From positions 6,509-70,508 of the forward strand of contig JANBQC010000060.1 of assembly GCA_027576995.1 (NCBI GenBank): 64,000 nt of DNA, in the 5' to 3' direction. The DNA comes from Dimargaris cristalligena. Its lineage: Eukaryota; Kickxellomycota; Dimargaritomycetes; Dimargaritales; Dimargaritaceae. Position 1 is the first letter of the stretch. The number at the start of each line of letters is the position of its first letter. Position numbers and translations under genes: made by a program. Positions 23,001 to 33,002 of this stretch are shown piece by piece. Below the pieces are notes generated by a model. That model was given only the letters and a program-made list of their open reading frames with translations, ran no database searches and was not told where the DNA came from.

Positions 23001-23849
23001 CCATGTTCTATATTAAAATAAGCAAAGGTCAGTCACTCTACAGCCCTGAGGGTTATTTGCTGGCTTCAGATACTTCATAGTATACTTACCATTATAAAAA
23101 TCGGAAACCTTCTGGAGTTCCTTTTCGAACAGGGTAAAAAAGGAGCGTTCCTCGGGACCCCGCCGCTCCAGCTGTTGGTGGATGGTGAACGGGTCGAACG
23201 GAGCTTGGCCTTCGTACCCCTCCAATCGCACATCCGGGGCAGAGCTATAGAGCTGTCGTTCGGGTATTTGCGGGGATGGGTGTAGTAGCTGGGGGTTCAA
23301 CGGACTCTGGCGCAGAGTTGGGTCGGAATCGCCAGGTTCGGGGCGCCAAGTGTTCGCCGCCATGGGAGGAGGGTTAATGGACGACCGACGGCGCGAATGG
23401 AAATTAGGGGGAGTATGTAATCCCTCACCGGGGTTGCTGGGGGCAGGCTCTTGAAATGAAACTCGATTGGGCATGCCCCGGGTGACCTGAGCACTCACCG
23501 CCGAAGGACGCCGACTGCCCATATATCCCGGGAAATTGGCCTCCGTGGGTGTGTGGACGGACAGGGCGATGGAGGTACGGGCCTGGTCGTGGCGCCCGCC
23601 CCGTAGATTATGACCGGCAGGAATAAGGCCAGGCATGTGGCCCGCCGATGAGCCAATGCTTTGGGCCGATACGTTGGAAGGACGCCGGCGGTGCCTATGC
23701 TTACCCATCAAGGCCGACAGATTCATGGATAGATGGCTGCCGTGTACTCGGGGAATTTCGTTGAGGGCCTTAAGTAGGGCTTCATAATTGATGTACTTGC
23801 GATGCCATTCGGGCACCGCCTCGGCTGCCAGATATTCGGAGAAACGCAT
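20084..23849 (-). CDS. SYG1: SPX-EXS phosphate exporter, SYG1/XPR1 family
   Basis: Six exons: 23090-23849, 22391-22929, 22108-22188, 21877-21955, 20814-21673 and 20084-20674; 969 aa, all phases agree. XPR1/SYG1 proteins export inorganic phosphate and sense inositol pyrophosphates through the SPX domain. The SPX domain starts MRFSEYLAAEAVPEWHRKYI, is interrupted by about 170 disordered Ser/Pro/Arg-rich residues, resumes at EKELQKVSDFYNELETKL and ends near LNYTGFIKLLQKYER. Membrane segments follow, with the tiny exons 3 and 4 giving LYITNFAGGSRKKGLRKLHI and the first helix. The EXS domain contains INYKFIYGFNPRDNL, FFLADQLNSL, YSYIWDVFMDWSMFE and RRFQWNIFRMENEHVNNCGQ. The C-terminal 110 residues are acidic and disordered. 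Expected in plasma or endomembrane. Confidence 0.94.
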
Positions 23850-26472
23850 AGTTAATCGGCGATGTAATAAAATGTGCGATATAAAGAGGAGTGTTAATCT
23901 ATAAGTTTATGACAAACCTTGGGGGTTGGGGTATGCAATGTCGTAAACGAAAGGATATATAATTGTGTGAAAGGGAAACTATGAAATAAAGGGGAGGGGG
24001 GAGATCATACAGAGATACTCATTAAGCGCTCTACCTCAGGCTGTCTGCCTTCACAATTAGGAGCGCACGTTCGGGGTTTATATAAAGACAGCGGGGCACT
24101 CGTATCGAGCGGGTGTGTGTGATGCATAGGTAAAACGCAGTAACATCTACCAAGGCGCGCAGGCAGCACAAAGGATGAGCAGGGGTGAGTACAGGGCGAG
24201 AGGGGACAAAGTCGGACGGGTTAAGATGAGTGGGCACAGCCTAAGATAGGTTACTCTTAGGCTGGCTGGAGTATCACCCTAACGGAGCACAAGCGGTATA
24301 CGTGTGCCCAAAACATCCAATATCGCCCAGCCCTGAGGGAGTGACGATGGGCGCACACAGGGAAAGAGGGCGGGGCTAAAGAATATCCGGTGGAGGGGGA
24401 GGGAAAGCTGGGCGGAGTCATACGGTGGACCACTGGGGCTGTGCTCCACTGCTGGTAGGGCCTGCCTAACGGCGGACGGCGGGGGTTGTCCGCACAAGTA
24501 CAAAAAAAAAGCAGTAAAAGCAGGAACGACTAGGAGGGGGCGAGTAGACGAAGAGAAGAAAAAATCGAACTGTTGCACCTGTCGCGCTGCACAGGCGGTA
24601 CGAGTGCGACCACAGGTTGGGTAGCACACCTTTAAGCTGTAGATAATCGAGAGCCTGCCCTACACGTGCCCGTATGGCTCTGACGGACTCCTCCCCGTCG
24701 GGCTAGATATTAGACTAGGTAGGTGGCCGTACCTATTTTTATTGTTTTATTTTGGGCCCCTTTCGAACGGGTCGTACGTGTGGTATTATCCGTCGCACAC
24801 TGTACATCGTTGGGCCGCCCGCATTGCCGCAACGTTTAACTGTTGTCCTCAGCCCAAAGGAAAATGCTGGTGGTAGTCATGGAGAGCGAAAATGGACGAA
24901 TACCATCCCATGGTTTCGCAAGAACATTCCCGAATGGATGAGGCCTCCCTTTCTTCTCAGCTGGCCCGTTTCCCCTACTATGTCTTTTAAACTCGCAATA
25001 AGAAGAGACCCGCAGGGGCTCGCGCTCTAGTGCGTTCGGGCCATCTGGCGCCCCAGGGCACTCTGGGCAGTTCCTAGTACTAGTTGGCCTACCAATCTCC
25101 ACACGTAAATTTTATTTCGCGGATTAAATCAGTTATAGTCCACCGCTAATCATGTCCTGTTTCTTCTGACCAAGCCCACGCTTTTAAGCTAGAAGGTCCG
25201 GCCTGAATTTAGCATAATCTAGCTATCTATATAGATAAATAGATAGATATGTATACTGAGCCTGTCTGGGCATTTCTTAACTTCGCAGATGCAACATTTA
25301 ACTATATCTAACTGAGCTTCTTCTATAATACATATAAAGAGTAGTGACCTTATAGGACATCTCTGGGTGCATTTCGGGTATTTCAAATTCGCCTTTATCT
25401 GTATATAAAAGTAAGACCCGTATAAGTTATTCAAGTAACTCTATACAGACAAATTTCATCCAACTTGCACTTAAGTCCATTTTTTGTGCCGGGCCCATCT
25501 GGATTATTATAACACACCTACATGTCATCTATTTAAATTTCATCCACGCCTCTAAACTTCTGCACCTAACCTATGCCCTATAAACAATACCAAGTAGGGG
25601 TGTCACACTATGTTCCGACCAATGTAGGTAATGGACTAGGTGTCGGCTATACTGTCTACAAGTCCATGGTTCTGTTTGGAATTCATTTTTCTCGTCCCGC
25701 CTGTCCTATATATTTGGCCAATCGCCCCGTTCTCCAGATATCAATTTATATTGTGTATATATATCATCTAATTTAATAAAGCCGATCGCGGGCGCCTAAC
25801 TTTGCCACTTATTGCTCATACTCTCACTTCTAATATTCTTTTAAGTTGCATTAGGAAGGCCTGGCGTTTCCTTTTCGATTTGCAATTCCAACTCTAAGAA
25901 CATTAATGCATAAGACACAAAGTGCACCAACTTGCTATTATTTCTATCCTAAATCTTCATTTGCCAGAGTGTCCATCGTCGCTGAAGTCCACACTACCTT
26001 GAACTCTTACCGTACCAGTACCGATGCAAGACGTTCCGTCTAAAATACAAGGTAATCGGTAAATACCATTAGATGAATCGAAAAATACTACTAATATCAA
26101 TGCTAATATAGAGTGCTGCACTGGGGTCCTAGACTATATAAGCCGGGTTGGCTCATATTGGAACATGAGGTAAATCTCAATACTAAAGCAGGCACTTTGG
26201 TCGACCGTTTAATAATGACCCAAGTCGGCATAATTCAGTATGGGGAGAATGGGCAAAAGAACATGAATCTATTGGGTCCACACACGGGAAATGACAAATC
26301 AGATAGGGAGAAGATAGAAGTGGCGTAACCAGAGTGGTCAATAAACGGGGGGTCAAACGGTGGATAATGCAGTGCGATGTCAGCATTGATGGGTGTTGGA
26401 ATAGTGGCGTAGTCAACCGATGGATTCGGTCGGTCAGGCGTGACCCGCTGGAGTTGATTCGTTTTAACTGTC
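23850..26472. other. Gene-poor intergenic DNA
   Basis: SYG1 promoter at the left, then 2.5 kb with no recognised gene. Frames of 60-116 codons on both strands are shadows or chance. AT-rich stretches with GATA-type short tandem motifs occur around 25.2 kb. No tRNA-like B box or snRNA was seen. Confidence 0.5.
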
Positions 26473-26670
26473 CTATTTTTTGGAAGCTGCCAGGTTGGCT
26501 TTTTGAATAGGGTCACCGAGTTTAGCGCCCGCCCTCATCTTGGCCTCTTTGAACGGGATTGGTTTGGTATCGACACTGACCCGGCCCCCTTTTTTATTGG
26601 AGATACCAACAATCTTGTCTTCCTTAGTATTGATCTTTACGGGGGTTTTCGTAGTTGTTTTGTTCGCACT
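26473..26670 (-). other. In-frame extension downstream of a stop codon (possible second exon)
   Basis: Directly after the TAA of the small secreted-protein frame, the same frame continues open for 65 codons to a TAG. It encodes a Lys-rich, protein-like sequence (DKIVGISNKKGGRVSVDTKP ... LGDPIQKANLAASKK). A 111-nt intron from GTGCGT at 26745 to AAAG at 26635 would join residue 35 of the upstream frame to this part in phase, giving an 88-aa product. The acceptor lacks a pyrimidine before AG, so splicing is doubtful. Alternatives are stop-codon read-through, a decayed gene, or chance. Confidence 0.3.
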
Positions 26671-26850
26671 TTAAGCTAGGTTTTTCTTGCGTTGTGTAAT
26701 ACCAGTTTCTTTAGTCGCGCTATCCTTTCCGACTGCGCGACGCACAAGATGCTGGCTAAGGAGAGCACGATGGCCATGACTTTCAAGCGAGTGAGAGAGG
26801 GCCGGAGAAATAGCGGCCAGTATAACGAGAGCAAGAATGGTAAGATGCAT
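26671..26850 (-). CDS. Candidate small secreted protein
   Basis: A 59-codon frame just below usual length cut-offs. It begins MHLTILALVILAAISPALS, a textbook signal peptide (short n-region, 12-residue hydrophobic core, small residues before a likely cleavage after A-L-S), followed by HSLESHGHRALLSQHLVRR and a basic tail. The RR pair could be a Kex2 processing site. It has no Cys. TATATAAATA lies about 190 bp upstream. The same frame continues beyond the TAA for 65 more codons, so the gene may be spliced, broken or read through. No homolog is recognised; a secreted peptide or cell-surface role is inference only. Confidence 0.4.
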   Translation of the reverse strand: MHLTILALVILAAISPALSHSLESHGHRALLSQHLVRRAVGKDSATKETGITQRKKNLA

Positions 26851-28089
26851 ACTGATGAGACTGAAAGTGTGAGAGGGGAGGTCACAAAGTCGGTAGGCGC
26901 GGAAATGTTGGCCGTTTGTAAACTACGTACAGTATAATGGAGAAATGGAACAGAGGTGTTTGAAAGGGAATGGGAGAATGGAATCAATGTAATCAATGTG
27001 GCTGATGGAGTGAAAGCAACTAGATGGAAGTCGACGGTATTTATATATTTAGAGAATAGGGCAGGGTTTCAGGCAATGGTTGTATACCTTGTTCATTCAA
27101 ACCAATTATTAGGGGGAGGGCAGTGCACCGTGGGTTTTTACCGATCCTACTACCTCACTTCAATTAGGAGACCACCGTCTATAAGCTCGATGGTTGACCT
27201 AGTGCCTCGGGCGGCTACTCTCTCCGCCCTTTAGATTCTCGACTAAGCCTAATTGCGTGGTGGGGCCATTGTAGTTATTTTTGGAACAATGTGTTATATC
27301 GACGGAGTCAATCAACACAATCGCCCTACCTAGAGTCGCCTGGGCCCCTAACGCAACTCTCGTAAACCACTTCATACCAATGGGTGTCTCGGTCTCCTCT
27401 ACCCCTCTCTTCACTTTGAGCTTACGGGAGTAGATGCCTGAGCGATGTAGGTGGCAGAGGAAGAGAGGGAAGGGAAGTCAATCGGAAGCATTACAATCAT
27501 ATAGATTTAATATTAAATGGGACTTACGGGGTCTATCATCTCCGTCTCATCAATAACCCTCAATGGTGGGCCCTCACTCGATTTTCCCGACGACTTCGTC
27601 CAAGGGGGGGGGGTAGTATATGGTCGATAACTTAATCCAAACCCTCTTACTATGGGCCCAAGCAACCCCTCCCCCGATATATTTTGATTTGGCGTCTTTA
27701 CTGAGCTTGTGTTCAGTATTGGGATGGGACGGATATCTTTGACTCCGGGGTATTATACTGTGCCATGTAATTCCGCTATGTCTTTTGGTCATCTCACTCA
27801 TATCGTTCTATCACCCGGGACATTCGCTGACTCTTCACCATAGAATCCATTGGAATGGGAAGTGACAATACTACGTGTGGGACTTCATATTTCCGGTCGA
27901 AGGTAGGAAAGTGCGGCGCCGGTCTACCCGATACCACCAAGCTCAACTACAACCATTTCAGATTATGGATGAGTTTATACTTCAACTTTACTCATCAGAG
28001 TGAGAATGGAGATGGCTAGCTACCCTAGAAACAACCCAGGTTCGTGGAGGTACTGAGAGGTAATGGATATTACATATTACGTGTTACAT
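26851..28089. other. Intergenic DNA upstream of the small secreted-protein frame
   Basis: No recognised gene. Minus-strand frames at 27199-27414 and 27574-27801 (the latter starting with an ATG, 75 codons, basic and Pro-rich) have no known family and are not called. The region includes the promoter of the small frame. Confidence 0.45.
27038..27047 (-). promoter_or_regulatory. TATA box-like TATATAAATA
   Basis: Read on the minus strand, this 10-mer matches a strong TATA element and stands about 190 bp upstream of the ATG at 26850. It is the only promoter-like element seen for that frame. Confidence 0.35.
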
Positions 28090-28227
28090 ATGGGTGAAAT
28101 TCGACCCAGCTGTACAAGGTTTTAAATGATGTGTATGAGAAAATAGGCGGGAGATTCATTTTTAACCAGTAATTTTTACCTCATCCAACGGATTTTTCGT
28201 TATACAGCCTGGTTGAACCTCTCCCAT
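28090..28227 (+). mobile_element. MITE-like inverted-repeat element, copy 3
   Basis: 138 bp with the same ends as copies 1 and 2 (ATGGGTGAAATTC ... CCTCTCCCAT), the shared internal blocks TTCATTTTTAACCAGTAAT and GGATTTTTCGTTATACAGC, and TA on both sides of the core (28089-28090 and 28227-28228). It is clearly more diverged from copies 1 and 2 than they are from each other, which suggests an older insertion or another subfamily. Confidence 0.7.
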
Positions 28228-28694
28228 ATTAATATTACGGCAAGCCCAATTTTAATCGAATGAAAGTAATTAATGGGTTGACAAAGAAGACATCATCTCG
28301 TAGGCCCATCTCCAGTCTATACTACCACATTAATACTCTCTACTCGACCATCCTCATGGACCCTCCGGCCCAACATCTACGACCCCAGCCCATTATAACC
28401 AGCATCATAGACCCTCCCTTTGACCTTAATGGGTCTGCTCCATTCGCGTATCTTTCGGCTGCTCTGGGCTGTTTAATTTATCCCTGACTTTTCTCTGGTT
28501 ACCCCCCTCCCCCTTTCCTTAGAAGCAGACTGTGGCTCATTTTTTGTATGCCCCAGTTGGACTAAATGGTGTCCTAAACAGCCGATTGAGTGTTAATAAA
28601 ACCAAGGTATCCGGGGTCTAAGTTCATCTCTTTCAAGGCAGCCCTTTTGAATCCAGTAGTTAAATAAGTGTGGTACTATCTATCCTTCTGATGG

Positions 28695-28714
28695 TATATA
28701 TATATATATATATA
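28695..28714. repeat. (TA)n microsatellite
   Basis: About ten TA units in non-coding DNA upstream of the kinesin gene. Confidence 0.85.
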
Positions 28715-28863
28715 ACCAAATTCTCTAAAAGGGGCCTGGTCAACCAACCTACCTTAAATTTGACCGCGTGACTAGGTGATGAAGTAGCGATGACGTAGGC
28801 TACTATAGCTCCAATTTATTGTTACCAAGGTTTAGGGTGGCTCCTTGGCAAGGGGAGAAGTGA

Positions 28864-28870
28864 TCACGTG
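28864..28870. promoter_or_regulatory. E-box TCACGTG
   Basis: CACGTG core about 600 bp upstream of the kinesin-8 ATG; candidate bHLH site, function inferred only. Confidence 0.25.
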
Positions 28871-29471
28871 TACATAGAGAGCGGGTGTTTTTGTTTTGGT
28901 TTTACAGTCATCGGGCGGCCGTGTAGAGCCGATAACCAGGGGAGATCAACACAGCCAGGGGAGAGAGGAGTCGCAACGCGTGGACAAGGGGATGCCGCAC
29001 GGCGCTGGACACTCTATTGTTTTTTTCGCTTTCCTCCGTGAATGGGAGCCGCCACTATAGTTCCACACTCCGCCCCGCAACAACCCTCTAACTTAGTGGG
29101 ACAACACGCCCAGCTGTGGTTAATGCCATTGAACTCGTCAAGTCGACTGGCTGATTCGCTTTCGGTTATCGGCTAATTCAACCTGTCCTTGCTTTCTCTT
29201 TTGGACCACTTTTCGGATTTCTATTGATGTCCCCTCCCTCCTCCCCTTTATTCAATACCACATAATACCCAGAACTCCGACGACGACGACAGGTCTTCTC
29301 CGCCCCCTCGTTTACCTTGCCACTTGGCTTACTCCTGCGCACCACCCTTGAACTTCCCCACCAGTCCCGTCAGCCCAGTCTCGCCATTTCCACTTCCGTA
29401 GACCTTTATTCTATTTGCCTGTCCTTACGTTACTCTGTTCTAACCAAAGCCCGCAGGGTCCCTTCAGCCCG

Positions 29472-32400
29472 ATGCTTGCTGAAGAGCCCAGTACCCTGGA
29501 CCCCGGGATGAGTCTCGTTCCGCTAACGGGGTCGGCTGGTTCCGAAGTGGCCGCCGCCGGTAGTGGCCCACCCCCCAACAATGAGGCGGCCATTCTAGTC
29601 ACCGTCCGCGTGCGCCCTTTTAATGCCAAGGAGCTGGCCCTCATGGCCCCTCCGGCTACGGGTCGCTTTACCTTCGGCAGCCAACCCGCCGCCGCCACCA
29701 CCACCGGCGGGAATCAAAAGGCCATGCGCAAAGTGGTCCATGTGATCGACGAACGCATCCTGGTGTTCGACCCACCGGAGGACCAAGCCAATGCCCGTTT
29801 CGCCCGCAGTGCCCCGCCGGCCCAGACCGGTAAGCGGCACAAGGACGTTCGTTTCGCGTTCGATCGGGTCTTCAACGAAGACGCCACTCAACAGGAAGTG
29901 TACGTGGGCACCACCCAGTCGCTCATTGACGCGGTACTGAACGGGTTCAATGCCACCGTTTTTGCCTACGGCGCTACCGGGTGCGGTAAAACCCATACCA
30001 TCAGCGGTATCCCGTCGGATCCGGGTATCATTTTTTTGACCATGAAGGAACTCTTCGAAAAGATCAATGCGTCTGAGCACGAACAGATTGTCGAGGCGGC
30101 CATGTCCTACTTGGAAGTTTACAACGAAACCATCCGTGATTTATTAGTCGGTGAAGGCATGCCCTCGCCCCCGTTGGCCCTCCGGGAGGATGCCAAGAAG
30201 GGCGTGATTGTGGCCGGACTCAGCGAGCACATTCCTACTAAAGTAGAGGATGTCATGGAGCTGGTGCTGCTGGGAAACAAGAACCGCACCCAGTCGCCCA
30301 CCGAGGCGAATGCTACCTCGTCCCGCTCCCATGCGGTACTGCAAGTCCACATTCGTCGTAAAAGTCGGGTCGGCGGACTGTCGTCCGACGTGACCTCCGC
30401 CACGCTCAGTCTCATCGATCTGGCCGGTAGCGAGCGGGCCTCCGTTACCCAAAACCGGGGCGACCGGCTCCTGGAGGGGGCCAACATCAACCGCTCCCTA
30501 CTGGCGCTGGCCAACTGTATTAATGCCCTGTGTGATGATAAAAAGAAACGCCATATTCCGTACCGCGACAGTAAGCTCACCCGGTTGCTCAAGTTTTCGC
30601 TGGGCGGTAATTGTAAAACGGTCATGATCGTCTGCTGTAGTCCGGCCAGTACGTACTTTGAGGAAACCTATAATACCCTTAAATACGCGAACCGGGCCAA
30701 GAACATCAAGACCAAGGTCGAGCAGAACACGGTGAACGTCAAGGCCCATGTGTCCCAATACGTCAAGCAAATCAAGGAGCAGTCCGAGATCATCAAGCGC
30801 CTCCAGGCCGAGAACGCCAACCTGCGCAGTCAACTAGCCGGGGGTGGTGGAAGTCGGGCCAAGGCCATTGCTGCTGCCCCACTGTTCACTCCGGCCGCGG
30901 CCCCCGCCCGCCCCACAGCGACCCTTCAATTGGTTGAGGATATTCGCAATAAAATGTCCATTGCGTTTGATTCCGTTCGATCCAGCGAATGGGAGTACGC
31001 CTCGGTATCGGTGGTGGCGGACGTCTTCAAGCACCACTTGGCCATGCTAGAGGCCTGGCGATCCAATTGGGGGACCGGAAGCAATGGGGAGACCCCTCCG
31101 GGTAGCCCGAACGCCACCGACTCCCAGCGGCTGCCCCGGGCTAGCGTGGAGGACCTTATTTCCCAACTGCAGGGCCACAGTGGGATGCTCAGTCGCCAAC
31201 TGGACCACACCTCCGTGCTCCTGTCTCGCTACCGCCACGATACCAAACGGGCAGACTATACGAAAAATAACGCTGCCGTGACTGCACTGACGTCGGATCA
31301 GAAATACCGGCTGGATCTGGAAAAGAAGGCGTTTGAGCTCAACTGTACCAACACCCGCCTGAGTCGATCCTTCGAACTCTCCCAGACCCTCCTTTTTGAG
31401 TGTCTCGAAGTCCTGCATGACACGGTGGCTGGCAATGCCCGGTTGCTGCATGGTCTGGACCAGGGGCTCCAGGGCGTCATGGAAAACCCCGAGGAGTGCG
31501 CGGAGTTAGCCACGCAAACGCTCCGGCAACTGCACTACCAGGCCACCCAGTCCCTGCACGACGTGACGGGACGTGTGGCGGCCTCCATCAAACTGGCCAC
31601 CGCGGCGGGACCGGCTAAGTGGCAGGTGCCTCCCCTCTCCGCGGACAAGTTGTCGTCCCGGTTACTGGCCGATATTCTGGTGCCCCATCCCCCGAATATT
31701 CGTACCGCCTCCCGGTCGACCCCCCTGTTGGGTAATAACAATAATAATCATAGCGGCCTAGCCGGGGATGCCCGCCGTCCCCCTAGTCACCGGGCCCTAG
31801 CCGGTTCGGGTGCCGCTCGTCCGCCACCTGCCGGCCGGGTGCGCTCGGGAACGACCACCGTCTCGCCCCGCCGGGCGCGGAGCTCCTTGACGACGAATGG
31901 CCGGGACGAGCCTCGTATGACCAATAGCCGTCGGTCGGGCTCTCTATCCGCGGGCACGGCTCCATTACGGCCCGCCCGGCCGCCAAGTTCGCGGAATTCG
32001 TATTCTAGTGCGGACTCCACGGCTCATCCGCTGGGGAATAAGCGACCCCGAGGCATGCTCAGTTCTCAGCCTTCGTTGGAGAATCTCAAGGCCAATAAGC
32101 GTGCCGGTATCGGTGCCTCGCCTTCACCAGCATCCTCTCTACCGCCACCACCACAACCACCACTTCCTATTTCACAAGCACCGATGCCGGCACCACCACC
32201 AACTGTAGCAGTTGCGCCTCCTTCAGTTTCGGTCCCGGTACCTGGTCCTATGGACGTTGATGGCACCGAAGTAATCCAATCGTCACCCAATAGGCAACGC
32301 CGACCCTGGGATATTCAACACTTGGACAAGGGCCAGCAGTCCCCAGCGTCCCCGGCCAACTCGGACGTTTCCTCTAGCTCGTTCATGTCCTGTAGTTCGC

Positions 32401-33002
32401 AACCCGACAATGGCTCGTTTACCGGTTCGGAGCAGTCCCCCCGCTACGAACCCCCACCACTCAATGCTATTCCGTCTCGCTCGATTCTGAAGACCAGTCG
32501 TCCGCAGCCGAGCTACACCAAACCGACGGCATCATCCAAGTCCCATTCGCTAGTCTCAGGGAACTCCAGTGGACCCCAATCCCGGGCTCGTTTAGGTGGA
32601 CCCATTCGCAGTGGTTCGAGTCGGCGACGAAGCCGGGCCTTTGACCCCGTCGGTACTAAAGTGGGTCCTCCGGCCAACCCCACATCCACCGTTTCCTCCA
32701 ACTCTACTGCTTCTTCTTCTTCCTCCTCAGCATTGGCCCCTATTAATGGAAACGAGAACTATCCTCCGGCCAATGGTGGTGGTGATAGCAGGGCTCAGGC
32801 CAAGGTAAATCAAACCAACGGCGGGAGCAGCGGTTCCGACGGAAAGCCGAGCAGTGGAGCCCGGCACCGGATTTCGGCGCGGCGATTCCTCGAATCGGTC
32901 AAAGCATCGGGGTCTGCGCCCAACGATAACGGCGACACTCCCACCAACTCCAACCGCCCAGCCACCTCGGGTCAGTCTACCTTAGGTTTCCGGACCACCT
33001 AG
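29472..33002 (+). CDS. KIP3: Kinesin-8 motor protein (Kip3/KIF18-like)
   Basis: Single exon, 1176 aa from the ATG at 29472 (the frame is open a further 19 codons upstream but without an ATG). Kinesin-8 motors walk to microtubule plus ends and regulate their length in mitosis and nuclear positioning. The motor domain spans about residues 38-420: P-loop G167-x4-GKT174 within AYGATGCGKTHTI, switch I NATSSRSH at 280-287, switch II DLAGSE at 316-321. The neck KTKVEQNTVNVKAHVSQYVK with the following coiled coil (EQSEIIKRLQAENANLRSQL) is the kinesin-8 signature. Residues 520-760 are helical. The last 420 residues are disordered, rich in Ser, Pro, Arg and Gly, with polyPro/Gln and polySer runs. Similar basic tails bind microtubules in kinesin-8s. 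Intronless despite its length. Confidence 0.93.
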   Translation: MLAEEPSTLDPGMSLVPLTGSAGSEVAAAGSGPPPNNEAAILVTVRVRPFNAKELALMAPPATGRFTFGSQPAAATTTGGNQKAMRKVVHVIDERILVFDPPEDQANARFARSAPPAQTGKRHKDVRFAFDRVFNEDATQQEVYVGTTQSLIDAVLNGFNATVFAYGATGCGKTHTISGIPSDPGIIFLTMKELFEKINASEHEQIVEAAMSYLEVYNETIRDLLVGEGMPSPPLALREDAKKGVIVAGLSEHIPTKVEDVMELVLLGNKNRTQSPTEANATSSRSHAVLQVHIRRKSRVGGLSSDVTSATLSLIDLAGSERASVTQNRGDRLLEGANINRSLLALANCINALCDDKKKRHIPYRDSKLTRLLKFSLGGNCKTVMIVCCSPASTYFEETYNTLKYANRAKNIKTKVEQNTVNVKAHVSQYVKQIKEQSEIIKRLQAENANLRSQLAGGGGSRAKAIAAAPLFTPAAAPARPTATLQLVEDIRNKMSIAFDSVRSSEWEYASVSVVADVFKHHLAMLEAWRSNWGTGSNGETPPGSPNATDSQRLPRASVEDLISQLQGHSGMLSRQLDHTSVLLSRYRHDTKRADYTKNNAAVTALTSDQKYRLDLEKKAFELNCTNTRLSRSFELSQTLLFECLEVLHDTVAGNARLLHGLDQGLQGVMENPEECAELATQTLRQLHYQATQSLHDVTGRVAASIKLATAAGPAKWQVPPLSADKLSSRLLADILVPHPPNIRTASRSTPLLGNNNNNHSGLAGDARRPPSHRALAGSGAARPPPAGRVRSGTTTVSPRRARSSLTTNGRDEPRMTNSRRSGSLSAGTAPLRPARPPSSRNSYSSADSTAHPLGNKRPRGMLSSQPSLENLKANKRAGIGASPSPASSLPPPPQPPLPISQAPMPAPPPTVAVAPPSVSVPVPGPMDVDGTEVIQSSPNRQRRPWDIQHLDKGQQSPASPANSDVSSSSFMSCSSQPDNGSFTGSEQSPRYEPPPLNAIPSRSILKTSRPQPSYTKPTASSKSHSLVSGNSSGPQSRARLGGPIRSGSSRRRSRAFDPVGTKVGPPANPTSTVSSNSTASSSSSSALAPINGNENYPPANGGGDSRAQAKVNQTNGGSSGSDGKPSSGARHRISARRFLESVKASGSAPNDNGDTPTNSNRPATSGQSTLGFRTT

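Larger units (their letters stand above)
28228..29471. promoter_or_regulatory. Upstream region of kinesin-8
   Basis: 1.2 kb without a recognised gene. It has a TA microsatellite at 28695-28714, TCACGTG at 28864-28870, and ACGCGT (the MluI cell-cycle box core) at 28976-28981, about 490 bp before the ATG. The final 250 bp are pyrimidine-rich. Confidence 0.4.

Noticed and set aside
28976..28981. MluI cell-cycle box ACGCGT upstream of kinesin-8
   Set aside because: A single 6-mer is expected by chance in this much DNA and none was seen upstream of MCM7 or POL1; mentioned only in the promoter entry.
29415..29471. Longer N-terminus for kinesin-8
   Set aside because: The extra 19 codons begin with TTG; the first ATG in frame is at 29472.
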